This document shows positions 1 through 14,393 of a DNA stretch of 64,000 bases, in pieces. The DNA is taken from contig CM020508.1 in NCBI GenBank assembly GCA_009823395.1, positions 4,858,515 to 4,922,514 of the forward strand, read 5' to 3'. Under the pieces are notes generated by a model. It was given only the letters and a program-made list of their open reading frames with translations, did not search any database and was not told the DNA's origin. Source of the DNA: Thamnaconus septentrionalis (taxonomy: Eukaryota; Chordata; Actinopteri; Tetraodontiformes; Monacanthidae). Position numbers and translations under genes: made by a program. The first letter of the stretch is position 1; every line of letters starts with the position of its first letter.

Positions 1-2100
1 CCTACAAGTGTGCGACGAGCATCTCGAGTGTTGTGCGGCTGCCGCAGCAGAATAGACTCTCCTCCTCCTTGGTTAGGGGCCATTGAGGGCCGTGGCAGCT
101 GGGAGTGTTTGTCTCCTTGTGGCGCACTGATGAGGGTTACTTTAATTAGGGTCAGGGGTCGGAGGTCAGCCCCGGCCCCGGTGCAGAAAAGGTTTAATTG
201 ACACAGAGTCGACTGCCTCCGCCTGGGACATTATTCTCGCGTTTCGAAGAACGTATCATAGAAAGTACAGTCGCTTTTTCTGCTCCGCGTTGAAGGTTTT
301 GTAAGATTTGTGGCAATACACGACTTGGGCATTTGTGATTGTTTCTTAGTGACTGAAGTTAACACGCCGCAGCCTTAACAAACGATGGACACACCACTTT
401 TTGGTTCAACTGAAGCTAATCCAAGGGTGTAACTTTATTCAGAGGCGTGATATTTGCTTGTGGCAGCAGACGGTAGTGTATTTTTTTTACGCAATAGTAC
501 AGAATGTCACGAGTTATACAACATGTCTTTGTTTTGGGCTTTTTTTTTTTTAAAGTTGTTTGATTCATTGTATCTCTTTTGTAACATAATCGTTAGCAGT
601 CGAGCCTAGTCATTTAAAATGTCTATTCAGGTCCCGTTCTAGTAATGTCCCATTTATGAGGATCATGTATTTGTTCCCACTGAAAGAGGTTTGAGGCTCT
701 GTTACTCTTTTTGTTGACCCACTGCTCTGGGGGGAAATTGGACGATTCAAAACAGTAATAATTAAAAAATAAAATAAGTTTTTGAAAAATAACTATGAAG
801 ACATTATTTAAAAATAAATTAACAAGTTTATTAATTAGCAATTATCAGCTCCAGAGTAATTTAATTGACATGTGTTAATCATAGTTTAAGTGACATGAAG
901 ACAAAACTCCTTGTGTTATATTATATATATTCCTAGGAACAATTTTGAGAAAAGATTCAAAGTGTTTGATCACATGACTCCGTGTATCGCTCTGAGACTG
1001 TCTGCGCAGCAGGAAGTGGAGGAAGCCCACTGGCTCGCTGGGACTGTGGTTAGGGTTAAGCATTGTCGTTTCCCCTGGTTACACTCTGCCTGTAATGTCA
1101 GCCTGGGCGACAAATAATACACACAGCAGCTGGAGCGGGAGCCGTCAGAGGGAACCGCAAACTCCGCTGGAGGCGAATCGCTGATTGTCTCATTATGTTC
1201 GGTGCCGGACTAAATGGAACCGTCTGAAAGGTCGCTGTGAGGCGACGCTTCTCACGGAGCCGCAAGAACCTCGCAGAGCTCCTGCAGGTGAAAGTGAGCC
1301 AAAGTCACGAGAAGCCCGAGTGACTAATGGGAAGCCCGTCGAGTGACTAATGGGAGTGAGTGAATTGCATCGTTTTCTAAAGTCAAACGCACAGAGGAGA
1401 GAATGGAGGGGTATTCGCCCAGTGTGCGAAACTACACAACAGAAATAATTAGCAACTCTTACGGAGGTGTGTCTTGTGTATAACAATGCAGAAAGATGCC
1501 TCACACACCTTCAACAAACTCTGATGTAGCTGAATTGGAGACATTAGCACCCAGCTAACGATGGTATCTACTAGCTTGCTAACATTACATTGGTTTTTTT
1601 ACTCAGGCATTAACCTTGTTGTACACTTTGTTTTTTGAGTGATCTTTGCCGTCCCTCGTTGAAAGTGGCAGAACGAAAACCTGAAGTGGTGGTTACGAAC
1701 TGGTGGTTGCCTCCTGCAAGGAAGGGACTTGGAGAAAATGCAACCTTTGTGTTATTTTTGCACCACTCAGTATGTTGCATCGTGCATCTTCCTGGTACCT
1801 CAAAAATCATTTTCAGGACAAGAGCAGCCAACCAAATCCAAAGGAGTTTCCTTTGCTTAGCTCATGGGATCATCTTGAGTTAGAGAGCATCTTCACACAG
1901 GCAGCCCAGTGGAACTATGGGGGGGGGCAGAGTTGGTGCATTTCAAAACCTCCAGTGTGCCACCACTGTGGTAAATGTTTTGTTCAATTTGAGAAGTAAA
2001 AGACATACTTTGGTTTGCCGTGATTGCAGTTTAAAGAAAAACCCCACGTCAACTTTTAAGACGTCAAAGGAATAAAAAAAAAAACCCCACGACATCTGAG
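1..2100. other. Intergenic DNA, no gene recognised
   Basis: No open frame here resembles a known protein. A TAATTAG-containing stretch near 140-150 and an AT-rich block at 480-950 are visible. A short imperfect tandem duplication of about 22 bp lies at 1314-1353 (unit contains GAGTGACTAATGGGA). A peptide with CxxC spacing near 1955-1985 looks zinc-finger-like by chance but has no matching His pair. In mammals CHIC2 lies upstream of GSX2; I cannot recognise it here. Confidence 0.5.
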
Positions 2101-5060
2101 GGAACTCTGCACAGGAACGGGCTCGGCTGTGTTCATTTCTATTTTCAAGTCGTATTAAAGCGGCTCCCAGTTTTATTTCCGTTGCCATTTGAAAGGGATC
2201 GAAACCCCAACGAGTCCCAAACCCTCCGTTCCTCTGTGTTCTCCAAGCATCTCCCTCCCCTTTATTTCCTCTTCCATTTCTGTTCAATTGCATCAGTTCC
2301 ATTGTTTGGACGTTGGCGCTTGTCAGCGCGTAAACTGCTCAAACTAATTGCCCCCGGTGGGGTTAAAAAAAAGTTGTCTATATTAAAGGGCTTTTTACTG
2401 GCTGTAAAGCCGGCGATTTGCCGTGCGGGCTCCATTCTTCCTTGTTCACACTGAGAGGGTGGAAATATGTTTGTTTTACTCATGGGTTAGTATTCGGCTA
2501 TGAAAGGGGAAGATTGACAGTGCACCTGTGGGCTGCCAATGAAGGAGTGACCCATAAAAAGAGGGGGTGGCAGGGTGCGGAGGGGGGTGGGGAGGGTTGG
2601 GAGAGAAGGTTCCTTGGCTCTGCAAACCACTTCAGTTCTCACATGAGTGCCTCTCTTTGGGACCCCCACCCTCGCCGCTTTGGATTGAAATTCCTACACT
2701 CGGCGAGAGCCCCCCCCCTCCCTCCCACCCCACTTTCCCCCCAGCGCTCGGCACACACCGAGGGGCATTCAAAACGCATTAACACCAAATCAATGGGAAT
2801 ACGGTGGAGAAAAAAAGGCCAAAAAGAAGAGAGAAAGACGGAGAGGGAGAGAAAGAGAAAAAAATCCCCTTAGCAACATAATCTAGACGACCTGATGAGA
2901 GGCGGAGTGAAAGGCGAGGAGAAAGAGTTGGGGCGGCGGTGTCGTTTAGGGAGGGAAGAAGAATCGGACACAAAGGCAGGGGGCGCACAGACAGCAACAA
3001 AATTGAAAATTAACACAGAAGAAACTGTTCCCTTTTTTTTTTTTTTGCCACGGGAGCACAATCGGCCAAGTTAAACCAGAGCGGGGCCCCGCCCCCTCGG
3101 CCGGCCTTCTCCTCGGCTTTTTACACCACTGTCAGAGCCACTAACCGCAGGCTAGTGGGCTAATTCCTGTGATAGACAGCGCTACTGTTACACACTGGAT
3201 TTAAAGTCACCCATTTATCAGAGACGACTCTGCACTTTTAATTTATCAGTAAAATAGTGTATATACTTTTAACTCTGATGCTGTTCTAATGCTGATTCCT
3301 ACTGTTAACACGTGCATATTTGCTGCATTAAACAACCAGTGTGTTTATAAGATTGATTATAAGAACATGACAACAGTAAAGCTTTTATCAAATTAACAAA
3401 TTAGCATATTTTACTGTATGTTGTAAATATAAATGCTTCTTAACAACTAACAACTAAGCAGCTATTTATTTTTTGAAGAAACTAGACACCCTTGTTCCTT
3501 TAATGTTACACAGAAAGCCTTTAAATTTTGAACAAATAAATACAGCTGCTATTCCCTATTAAGTGAGTGACTGTGTCTGGGAACCGTCCTGTTTGTTTGC
3601 TGCCCTTATCTGCTTGTCCACAAACACTTGTCGGGGATTTAAGTCGTCCCGTCTAGCCTTTAGACAAACAGCCGCTCTGGCTTAATGAAGTCAGGCTTCA
3701 CGTCAGTTGGCAGGACAATCCCCCAAAGTCCCGAAAAGTGGCTGAAAAGTCTCTGGGCGGACTAAAGGGGTCGGCGGTCCGGTCGCAGGAAAATTATTCC
3801 GCCTCGACCGCGGCTCCAAAAGCCGAGAGGTCAAAGCAATAAACAGGAAGCCGGCCGTGGCGGCATTGAAATGAGGCAGTGCGCTACTGTAGCGTTAACC
3901 TGTCGGGGTTATGACGTGTATATTGGCGAGCAATTAGCATGGAGCAGGAACTCTGGCCACCAGCAGCCCTGTAAATGACCCCTGACCCCTGGCACACAAT
4001 CAGCCCCACTGAGAGGAGGGCCTGCTTTAATTAGGGGGTCATTAAGAGCCAACCTCGGCGCGCCGCGGGGACGGAATGACGGCCACGCTCACTCCCACCT
4101 GCAATCGCGAAATGCGCAGCGCAGAACCGTCTCCTGGAGGGGCGGCAGGCGAAAAAAACCCGACCCGGCGCACAACCACCGAAAAACAGTGCGTTTACAA
4201 ACACACGCTCCGCTCCTCTTGAATCATGGATTTTTTTTTTGTTTGGTAGAGACTTTCAGAAGGTTGCCAAAGCAAACACTGCAAAGACATTTTCAGTCAT
4301 AGGATGCGACATAAATGAGGTTTTTGCCGCAGCCGCGGCTCAAAGGGATGAAATATAGAGCAAATCAATTGACTTCATAGGGGCATAAAGGGCTGGTGAT
4401 CGGCGGCGGGGCAAAAGAGTTGGAAACAACAAAGTTGGGGAGAGCATAAAGGTGTGAGAAAATCAGATGACAAGAGAAAGAGTGATTCCGCAGCCCCTTT
4501 TATTCAGCTGCTGATTTCACACTCGGCACAAAGAGCTTTGGGGACGTTTCATCCTTTTCACATTTCTGCTGCATTTTGTCAGCGTTGCGCTGCAGCGCCC
4601 GGCCGCGTCCCCAACATGGGAGAGGGAGCGCTGCCCCCGGAGAGGAGTCAGCTCCATTCACCGCTTTTATAAATGGCCTCAGCATGGGCAGACCGTGGCC
4701 AATCGGCCAATTACGCCCCCCTGACACACCAGGGCTGATAAAGAAGGGCCGGCACAATGGGATCACAGGCCAGATAAACGACCCTTTAATGAAGTCGCCC
4801 ACAAAACAGGCCAAAACCGCGCGCCCCACTTACGTATTCCATCACGCCGCTGCCCTCACATTTCCTCTGGCTCGGCCGCCGCGGCAGGCACAGCTGGGCG
4901 GAGAGGGCCGGGGGGGGGTGCGCAGAGAAAGGCCGGCCGCGGCGGAGAAAGAGGGGGGAGAAAAATGACTCTGCCGCCCTGACACGGCTAAGCCCAGCCC
5001 CCCTCCCCGCCACCACCCACCCAAGGCCCCTTTTCAGACTTTTGGCTGAACAAAAGCATC
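2101..5060. other. Intergenic DNA, possible conserved non-coding elements
   Basis: No supported gene. The stretch alternates low-complexity C/G runs (2700-2745, 4905-4925) and a purine-rich tract (2805-2875) with moderately complex blocks rich in TAAT cores and CCAAT-like motifs, for example 3560-4060 and 4690-4850. That texture is typical of developmental-gene flanks and could hold gsx2 enhancers, but conservation cannot be measured from one sequence. Confidence 0.35.
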
Positions 5061-8000
5061 TGTTGCCATACTGTGCCGCTCAGACCCCCCTTAACACGCA
5101 CATGGGCCGGGAGCGAGGAGCCTCGCAGGAGCCGGGGACGGCAGCGGCGGGGCCCGTATGCAGCTGAGGCTGCTCACCTTGTGGCACAACCTTTTGTGCG
5201 GCCCATTCCAGGAGCTTCCCCATCCATCTTTGTGTCTCCGGGACAAATGGGCGAAGGACAGAGGAGGCAGAAAGTTTTTTTTTTGTTTTGTTTTGTTTTG
5301 TTTATGACAGAGAGGCAGAGGAGAGGGGCACAGGACTGCAGCTGCAGGATGAATAGGACAGAATGGAGGGATGAGGTGGGAGCGAGAGACAGGGAGAGCG
5401 GGAGAAGGGAGGAGAGTGCAGCTGCAGGGTGGTCTCACCCCGTGGTCACTCCACTTCGGGTGGAGCGTTGTTTGCCGTCGCTCGGGATTCCGAGCACAAA
5501 CAAGTTTTGGGGCGGCAGCTCGGCAGTCGGAGGAGTTTGGTGGCTGCGTGTGAGCTGTCAGCAGCCCCGGCACTGGGGTTCATCGTGTAGGTATCAAGAA
5601 AAATAAAAAAATAAAAATAAAAAGCATCCGGCTGCATCAACTAGGTGCATTAAAGGGCTAGGTCAACCCAAAATGAAGAAAATTGACCCCTTTATCCGTT
5701 CACCTAAATGTGGATGGAGGCTCTGGCTTCTCGTCCAGGTGACCATTCTGGAGTTACACACATAACGGAAAACAACGATACTCTAACTTCACGAAACAAC
5801 AAAGGAAAAAGAGCACAAACTGTTGTGACTGCCCTTCTCCATGTTACAAGTCAGCAATGCACTGCCACGAGGAAGAATTCTTCATTTAATAATAAATAAT
5901 AATGAGTTATGACTGCCTAGTCATGATGAAGTTAACTTGACATTGTCTCTTTAAAGTCAGTGGTAATTACCTCCCAAAATATAATAAATTAATAACAAAA
6001 TAAATTGTCTTTTCAGATAACTACAGGAAATGACAAGTAACTAAGAGAAAACACCACCACTTGCCATAAACCTGCGAAATGTAGAATACTCATACACAGG
6101 TAACAGACTACAATGACCTGTGAGGTGCCTGTTTAAAAACATGTAGATAACAATGAAATGTAAACAAGCGTGTCTGTGTGACATTAGCCTACAGCTGCAA
6201 GAGCAGAGCGGCTGTCACCAAGTTCAAATCTGTCTGCCTGTCCCTGCCTGGACTCTCAGCTGGAGAAACAGAGAAGCTCCACACACACTCTGCAGCTGAA
6301 CCTCAGACCTCCTCAGCCACTTCTGCCTGCCTTGTATATGTAACCTCACAGAAATCCTCTTACCGCCGAAACTGAAACAGTTTTGATTCAAAACTTGCAA
6401 TTACGGACGATTTGACCAAAAAAAAAAAGAAAAGAAAAGAAAGGAAAAAAGAAAGACCCTGTCCTTTATTTTCACCAGGCCAATTATGGCTTTTGAAGAG
6501 GAAGAAGACCCTCCACTGGTGTGAATGGAGGTCGGCTCTCATCCACCGACGCTCCCACACAGTGTCATCCAGGGGAGATATCTTCCTCTCTGCGTCCACG
6601 GAAATATCCCTCGCTCACACTTTAAACAAATTTACTCCTCGGGGTATTGTCCCGCCGGAGAATGAGGGTTTTTAAGAGTGTGTTTAGCATTCAGGTTTAG
6701 GCATTCATGACCCCCCCACCGCCCCCCCCGTCTCTGCCGAAGAAATCTTTGTCTGGCTGCTCCTCTTCAAACCGTGGAGTGTCCCGAGGGGCGGGGGCGG
6801 GGATCGATTTGATTCTAATCGGACCATGAAAAGAACATGATCTAACTACTTTCAGAACAGAGTATATTTAGGACCACTCCTCTCCGCGCTCGTCCCTCAT
6901 CCCCCGCCCCCCCCTCCCCTCCTCCCGCCCCGCACTTTAGCGCCCACACAATGACGCTGGCTAATTTAAAAGGCTTTGAATGTTTCGTCAATGACTCCGT
7001 GAATGCGGCGAGGGGAGAGATTTGGAGAGAGAGGGGAGGCCAGCCGAGGGGGGGGGGGGGGGGCTGAGTAAGTCAATAAATAAATAAATAAAGTAGGAAT
7101 AAAAATTCCAAGGGCTGTTTTAAGGGTGGGTGGGTTCATTTGCATGACAGCGCCATGTGAATGCGGCTGACCTCTCGGACCGCCCCGGTGCGCCGGCGGA
7201 GCTGCGGCCTGACGTGCAGGCTTTGACCCAGCTCATTGACTCTGAATGGATACTCTGTCAAAGGGAGGGACTTTGCAGCTCTCAGCCGGACCAGCATCTG
7301 CAGACCTCCTGTTTGACACCCAGCTATACTTCCATTTTTTCTAACGCCGACCGCAGGAACCGCACAGAAAAACACACACACACACACACACCCACCAAGC
7401 ATTTGGGCAAATCTCCAAACTCTCTTATCGCCGACCCGCAGGCCTGCAAAGAGAAACACACAGTGTGAAAAGATGAAGTGAGCGTCCGTACAAGTGGTCA
7501 AACTGTTGGTGGAGGCACTTCTTTTTTCAGATTCTCAATATGCAGGCGCACACGCACACACATCCGCGACAGGTGCAGCAAATCTGCTGCACGTGCAGCC
7601 CCATCAACACGCCTCGCTTGATGGCTCCATGATTCACTGCAGCAGGCAGGTGAGAGGACACAGAGTGGAGCCCCGGGGTGGCGGTGGGTGGTTCTCCTGG
7701 CGACGTCGTCTGCATACAAATCTCCTGAGCCGGGCTGCCCCGCGCTGCCCCTCACGGGTCCCACACAAAGTTGCGGCTCTGTGCAAACACAAAGCTGGGC
7801 GAGCTTACAAACACTCCCACCCCCGGCGGCGGCGGCGGCAGAGTCAGGACGATGCAGACAGGAGATCCCGGCCGGCCGTGACCTTCGCCTTCGTCTGGCA
7901 GCGCTGAAAGGGGGAACCTGCCGCACTTGGAAGATGAATGCGGCGCTGACAAACACTCGAGGGCGACAGTCTCGCTCTGTTGGCAATGAAGACACAAAAG

Positions 8001-9000
8001 CGTTTTTTTGTCATTAGAAGTTGATAATGATCGGTTTACAGGAAAGTAACGGTCTGTTTGTCAGGGTCTGCAGCAACCTCCCTGGAAAGTTTAGCTCAGT
8101 TTGGCCGACTTTGTAATTATGAGGCCTAAAGTGCAGAAACTGGAAATAAAAATGCTTGAGACGGTTTTACGGTAAATTTGAAAAATTACCTTTAATTTCC
8201 ATTTTATATTTTGTTGCATTTAAATGTGTACCTCTTTAATCTCTAAAAATACAAAGAGGAGTAAGAGTGTGGTATTTGGTGATTTATATCATTTAATTAA
8301 ATAAAATAGTTTTGAGAGGATTACATTTTCTTTTCAAATACCTTTGTACTGTACTTAATACCTTTGTTTATCAACTATATTCATCCATTAATTTATTTTT
8401 ACTGATCTGTTCAATCAGTAACCATTCGACCATTTGACTATAGTCACTGAAACTGAAACTAATTGATAATTAAAATCTAGATATAAAAAAACAACATTGT
8501 TGTAAGTAATTGTTATTTTCATTATAGTTTTGTCTTTATCGGCTTGTAAATAAAAAAAAGTATTAAATAAAACATTTTTAAGAGTCTAAAAACTATACAA
8601 TTTTACAATGTACTTTTTTTTCTAATTCACTATTTTGCAACTGTTGTGTTTTCTAGTGTGTGCATTTATTGAGCTTAAACTATTTTCAATTTAAATCTCA
8701 TTGTCCACTATTTATTTAGTTGTTTGTTTGTTTGTTTGTTTTTTATTTATCTATCTATCATCTCTGCTTATAGCTCTTGTTAAGCGGCTTGACTTTATTC
8801 TAAATCTATTTTTATCCATTTCTTTTTTTCAGATATATCATTGCCGTCACTGTTATTATTTTGATAATTCAACGCAAACTCTGAAATGCCAAGAGCTGCA
8901 ATAACGACGAAGTGGACAAAAATCAAATCCGTGTTTACTTGATTGTCCAAACGAGGCCCCTGACAGCTCAGACTCTGTAGCTGCCGTTAAACTTGTGAGA
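5061..9000. other. Intergenic DNA with simple repeats
   Basis: No supported gene; long frames here are accidental and compositionally biased. Visible repeats are a CA run near 7375-7391, a long G run near 7050-7065, TAAA repeats at about 7075-7092, and a GTTT run at 8718-8742. 8150-8720 is very AT-rich. A fragment near 5647-5690 (TTAAAGGGCTAGGTCAACCC) resembles ends seen in teleost MITE-type repeats. Confidence 0.4.
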
Positions 9001-12000
9001 AATCCTCCGACCAATCACATCACTGGGACTCTTCGTCTCCAATAATAGACGGGAGACTGTGAGCGTCAGCGCAATTAAAGGGGCCTTGACAGTTTCCTAT
9101 TTGTTTGCAAGCTGCTGTTTGACCCCCTCCGAGTGCAGGCGAAGGCAGGATGAGATGAGGCAGACAAGCCAAGACCGTAACGGGCGACGACGAAAATCAA
9201 CATAATGGCAAAGTCGACTCGGCGTGACACATTTCCTCATCGATACAGCATAAGAACAGAGGGCGGCGGAAAAGATAAATCAGAAATAATATTTAGAAAT
9301 AAAGTCCTTCCCCATCCATGAAACCCTTGATCTGACAACGCTTCAGACAAATCACAAAGGGACGGAGCCAGGAAGACTCTGCTGGGTTGGGGCCTGCTAT
9401 TCTTCCCTGTGCTGACTGGATTAACGGCGCAATTCAGAGGAAGTGCTGCCTTACAGCAGAAGTTTAAAAACCCTGCTTAATGGGAAAATTGGAAAGAAAA
9501 AAAAAAGCCAGGGGGTGGGAGGGCGGGGGTGATTGACAGGTCCAAGGTGGTGGTCACATGCAGATGAAACATTTAAATGTGTTTGGTTCTCCACAGGCCG
9601 GAAAACAAAGAGATCTCGGCCCGCGTCTATTGAAGGAAGACGCAGCCCGGACACACATTCCAAGCCTGCTTCCGCTCCAGCACACAAGCTCAATCCCAGG
9701 GATTTCCCCCTTTCAGCTGGTGTAAAAAAGATAAAAAATAATAAAGGTGGCAGGGAGGCTACAATATCACCTCCTTTAGGATGAGGGAGGACCTGGATGG
9801 GTGGAATCTTTATAGTGACTGTTTTGTCTTTATAGTGCTGGAAACATTTCCTGATTAAGGTTTTGAGGGGAAGTCAGCAGCAAGGTTGTGCGTCTGTGAG
9901 GGAAGCTGGGGAAGGGTGGGAACCCATCAGGTCCTTTCACCCTGGGGCTAATTAGGTTCTTTCCCCCTAAGAACAACGGCTGTGCATTCAGTCAGGCACT
10001 ATGAGTGAGAAAATCTTTGTTATGTTTCTTCGATAGGCAGAAAATTTCATTTTCACCCTTTGACTTTTTACATTTTGTAATCCATGTAACAGTTCTGGAG
10101 GTTGACAGAGTGAGAGTATACTGGAGAACTTGTGGTGTCGTCTTTGTGCCTGAAGATGCAACAGTCCTTAACACCATTTTTTTTTAGCCAAAACAGCTGC
10201 TGTGGATTCTTAACTTTGAGCAAAGTTCACGCTGGTCACTCATTATAATGTCAAGTTGGCGTACATGCTGCCAGAACTCTACTCATTGACATTGCTGTTT
10301 CAAATAGACCGCCGAGTCTTGCTCGGTGCCAAGCTTATGGATATTGTGCCCTGGTCATGGTGATGCAACGACATGATATCGGCTACTGGCTAAAGTGATA
10401 TTTTGGCCAGACTCTTGAATGCCACCACACCATCAGTATGGAGACCCACTGGAGACGTATGGCTGTGTTTATCTCCAGTTACGATGGGAGGACTTGGTAA
10501 CCTACACCAGCCCATTGGTCGCAATCCTTCCCCCTCCTAAAAACTCCAGAGCGCCGTCGCGTATGTGAAAAAGGGGTGACGAGTAATTGGGTGAAAATTT
10601 CCATTTTTTTGTCCCAGCCTTTCAAAAGGCCAGCCATTAGCCGAAGATGAAACAGCATCTTCCCGAGACTTAAGTGAGGAGCGGAATAACGAGCTCCTCA
10701 CTCCAGCAGCTGATGGCTCCTCCTCCTTAAGGGGCCGACAATAACTCCACATCAGAGGCAAAGGATGGAATATCAGCGTGCCCGTTTGGCAACTCAAGCA
10801 AAAGAAGATTGAAATAAGGACTGCGGCTCGGTGCCGCCTCTGTAATGGCATTTGCTTAGTCTTTCGGAAAAAACAACAGAGGAGGCAGAGCGTCGTTCAG
10901 GCAATGAGACGTATTTTGGGGGCGGTGTGTGTGTAGGGGGGTGGGGGGTTCTCTGTCTACGTGGGAACTTGCCCCGGCGCTTATCTCGTTTTCTCCGACT
11001 CGTTAGGCGAGCGCAGACGCAGACGCGCGGGGGCCGACGCCGAGCGCGGACGTCCAGACGCTGGGGTTCTTGGCGCAGGGGCACACTTCAGTCTGGAGTG
11101 TCTGGTTGGAAGGGGGGGGGCGCTCTGCGAGACTGAGAAGCGTCTCCCTAATTAGCGGGAGCCCGGTGCAGGACATCTCTATAGGGCATCAACAGGGCCC
11201 TCGGTGGCTTTGTTCGGCAGCCTCTTCATGCACTGAGCCTGTCACTTTACTTTTCTATAGCGGCCAGGGTCCGTGCTCCCTCGCTTGTGTTGTGTCTTCC
11301 TAATCACACTTTGCGGACGAAGCTGTAAAAACAACAGCCATTCACTTTTCGGGGCGGGGGAGGGGTCTTCTCCACGCGGCCTCGGTTAGACAGGTGGATG
11401 GAGAGAAAGTTCATAAACTCCACGAGTGAGACATCAAAAAGAGGGGCTGCTGTCTTTTGTTTATCGGCCCGAATCGTAATGGTGCTTTAAAATCTAATGA
11501 CTCCCCACTCACTTCTTTCTCTCCTTGCCTGCATTGAAGCCCAATTATTCACCCAAACATAAATTGGTCCGCGCGGCTTCCATGAGCGTGCGGCACAAAA
11601 ACTCCCGCCGGATGCTTTTCAAGCCTCTTTCTCTTCCTGCTCGCCCATTTATTATAGTTTTTTTTCTTCTCCTTCTACTTCTTCCTGCCGACCATGAGAT
11701 GGAGAGTAGCCACTGCAGCTGCTATTCACACCAAGCAGATAATTGTTGATGAAAAGTCATTGCGTTGCATTATGCCGTCCGCGGGATCATTCTTCATTCA
11801 CCCGCCGCCGCCGACACCACCCCCCTCCCTCGATCGCCTCCGGGATCTATAATGCAGGAGCCGAGTGTTTTTCCCTTTGAGTTTTGGTATTCAGGATCAG
11901 TTGCCTGGTAACTGATAAAAGGGGGCAAATCAACCACTGTATCGGCCAAGATGGGCCGCAGACTGGCCGCGCGCAACAATGCGCCGTTTGTAAAAAAAAG

Positions 12001-14150
12001 AAGAAAAAAAAAGAGGCGTTGATACAAGTTAATGACGCTTGTTCGACAAAACATTAATGGACTTCTTCACGCTATAATATGGCATGGGATGCGCTCTGAA
12101 TGAGTAGGGGAGGAGGGGGGCGGCGACTCCGGCGATGCACTTTAACAAGTGTGTGTGTGTGTGTGTGTGTGTGCGTGTGTGTGTGTCAGTGTGTGTGTTA
12201 ATCTGCTGGGAAGAACTTGATGCACGCGCACAAACTTGATTGAAAAAAATCTAACAGTGAATCCAATCGTCATGCAAATGTACTAATAAATCAATTGATT
12301 TTTAAAGGAGCTGACTGATCAACCAACCAATTCTGGAGACCCAGCTTGCTTTTTCAAGCCATGTTGAAATTAAATGTTCATGTTCCTGAATAGACCTGTG
12401 ATTAATTGCCCATCAGCGTGACTTGAAAAGGGCCTGAATGGTGGAGGGCAACCACTGCACCTTAAGGTAAAAAAAAAAAAAAAAAAAGGGGGGGTACAAG
12501 GACACTGAAAAGAAGAGCCAATGGGAAGAGGTGGGGGGTGTGGGGGGGACTTCACAGCTTTATACATTTCTGAAATTCTTCTTCTCATTATTATTTCCTC
12601 CTAATCTAATGTTTTAGACGCTGAGTGACATCAGACTGGTTCCATTTGTTGCCTGGCTGCTTAACCGAAGCAGACACATAAGCACACACGCACAGACACG
12701 CGCACGCACACACAGTAAAAACAGCAGCCCTGTCACCCCAAGCAGAATAAAGGGAATCAAAGGATTTTTCCCTTAAATGGACTAATTTTCTCCTTGAATT
12801 ATGAAAGTAATGGCTAGGTAACAGCCTGTGCTCAGTACCCAGCCGGCTTAATGCTTCCTAAATCCTTCCACGTGGCTCCACTAGTCCTGGCAATTAGGCC
12901 TCATTATAGCCTCATAAAGGCCTCTCGTTTGTGGGATTACTTAATAGACAATGAAATTTTATCGTGCAGAATTATGGAAGAGGTGGGGGCAGAGGGAAAA
13001 AAAAAATAATATTAGAGCTGAGCGTGGTGCGATGAGGGCGCGCGCCACGCATCATTCCGCTCGGCTTGCCGCCTCTCCTCCTCCTCCTCCTCACCCTCCC
13101 TCCCCCCTCCCCTCCTCCCCTGTGTCAGACTGTTATCTGTACCGCAACAACTCCACCCTGTCAAACGCGCGGGATTCACTTTGTTAGTGCAATTACCGCC
13201 CGCGTGACAGACAAGTTTGTTTTCTCGTCATTATCCCCGGTTGGATTTTAAAGACTTTGTAATTTTTATCTCTCTGCTCCTCACCCGCCTTGCTCCTGCT
13301 CCTCAGCCAAAGTGCTGCACAATTCAATAAGAATCAGAATCTTTTAGCAGGTGGCGATTCAACAGACAGATAAAGCTTTTGGGCTACACCTGATAAAAAA
13401 AAAAAAAAATGTGGTGTTTGCGAGTGTTTCTGTGTCTCGGCTTAAACTGACGCACATGCAGCAGCCGCCGCCTCTTGTCTGGAGGTCCGCAGCGTTTCTT
13501 GGCAGATGAAAGCAGCGGCTAAAACCTGCCGGTGACCCGCCCTGCGGTTCTAACTCGCTAATTATCGTCACAAGATGAGGGATTAGCGCATTTCTGGAAT
13601 AGCTGCCTGTTTACCCCCGCACAGTGCGGCCATTATAAACACTTTCTAATTGAATCCTAATCGCCATCGAATAACCGCGGCCCAGACTCGACACTCTCGG
13701 GTTCATAATTCTTTAATTGCCGGAGGTGGAATAACCTGGCGCAGCCGGATTCCACGTATTATAACGGCTGGGGAGCAATTAGTTAGAAATAAAGTCCCGT
13801 GCAGATTTGCCGTAAATCGCATTTGGTGGGAACATTTTATTGTGGAATAACCTTGGGTTTAAGGAAGGAGGTGAAATAGCCATTGGCGTAAGATTACATC
13901 CGCTTGAATTATGTGAATTTCATCTGAGGGGGAAAAAAATAATTTAAAAAATAAAATAAAACTCTGGCTGGGTAAAAACATAGTTATCTGCAATTGTGAA
14001 ATAATTAATGATACAATGAATAATTTGTTAACTGCTGCGAAACCTTGTTAAAAAAAAAAAATGAAGAAAATGTTTCACTTCAATTTCTTTCTCCCAAAAA
14101 ATGTTTTTATTCCCAGTTGTCCGAGTCCTGCTCGGAGGAGATTAAAAAGC
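9001..14150. other. gsx2 upstream intergenic DNA
   Basis: No supported gene. Complex blocks rich in homeodomain-type cores at 11830-11980, 12780-12960 and 13600-13870 sit between simple repeats. Because they lie within about 2.5 kb of the gsx2 promoter, they are candidate enhancers; this is inferred from position and composition only. A poly-A/G run at 12470-12495 and a pyrimidine-rich tract at 13075-13120 give spurious open frames. Confidence 0.35.
12149..12199. repeat. (GT)n microsatellite
   Basis: Interrupted GT dinucleotide run with a GTGC and a GTCA interruption. Confidence 0.9.
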
Positions 14151-14167
14151 GTTAAATTCAAGTTGTG

Positions 14168-14217
14168 ATTGGAGGCCCACTGAGACATCACGTGGTGCGG
14201 GTCGCTGACAGTATAAA
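14168..14217 (+). promoter_or_regulatory. gsx2: gsx2 core promoter
   Basis: Three elements are spaced as in a vertebrate core promoter: an inverted CCAAT box (ATTGG, 14168-14172), a perfect E-box CACGTG (14189-14194), and a TATA box TATAAA (14212-14217). Transcription should start about 25-30 bp after the TATA box, near 14242. This leaves a 5' UTR of roughly 150 nt before the ATG at 14394. The transcription start is inferred. Confidence 0.7.
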
Positions 14218-14393
14218 CCCCCTTGTGGCAGGGTGCGCACGTGGGTGACGCTGCAGGGCCAGCCCTCTTCGGGCTCCCTTTTGTTGAAGCATCAAACATA
14301 AGCACCTTTGGAGATCCCGAGGGGTTCAGATGTAGCAGCAGCCGTCGTCCTGCGCACCGGGAGCCTCTCCTTCGAACCGAGCAGCACGCAGCC

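Noticed and set aside
1943..2000. Zinc-finger-like CHHCGKCF peptide
   Set aside because: Only the Cys pairs are present, the frame ends at once, and no His pair or neighbouring finger is found.
5073..5606. Overlapping long open frames on both strands
   Set aside because: GC-biased sequence gives open frames in several phases; no domain, no splice support and no family resemblance.
14223..14393. N-terminal extension of gsx2 in the same open frame
   Set aside because: It contains no ATG, starts at or before the expected transcription start, and family members begin at MSRSF.
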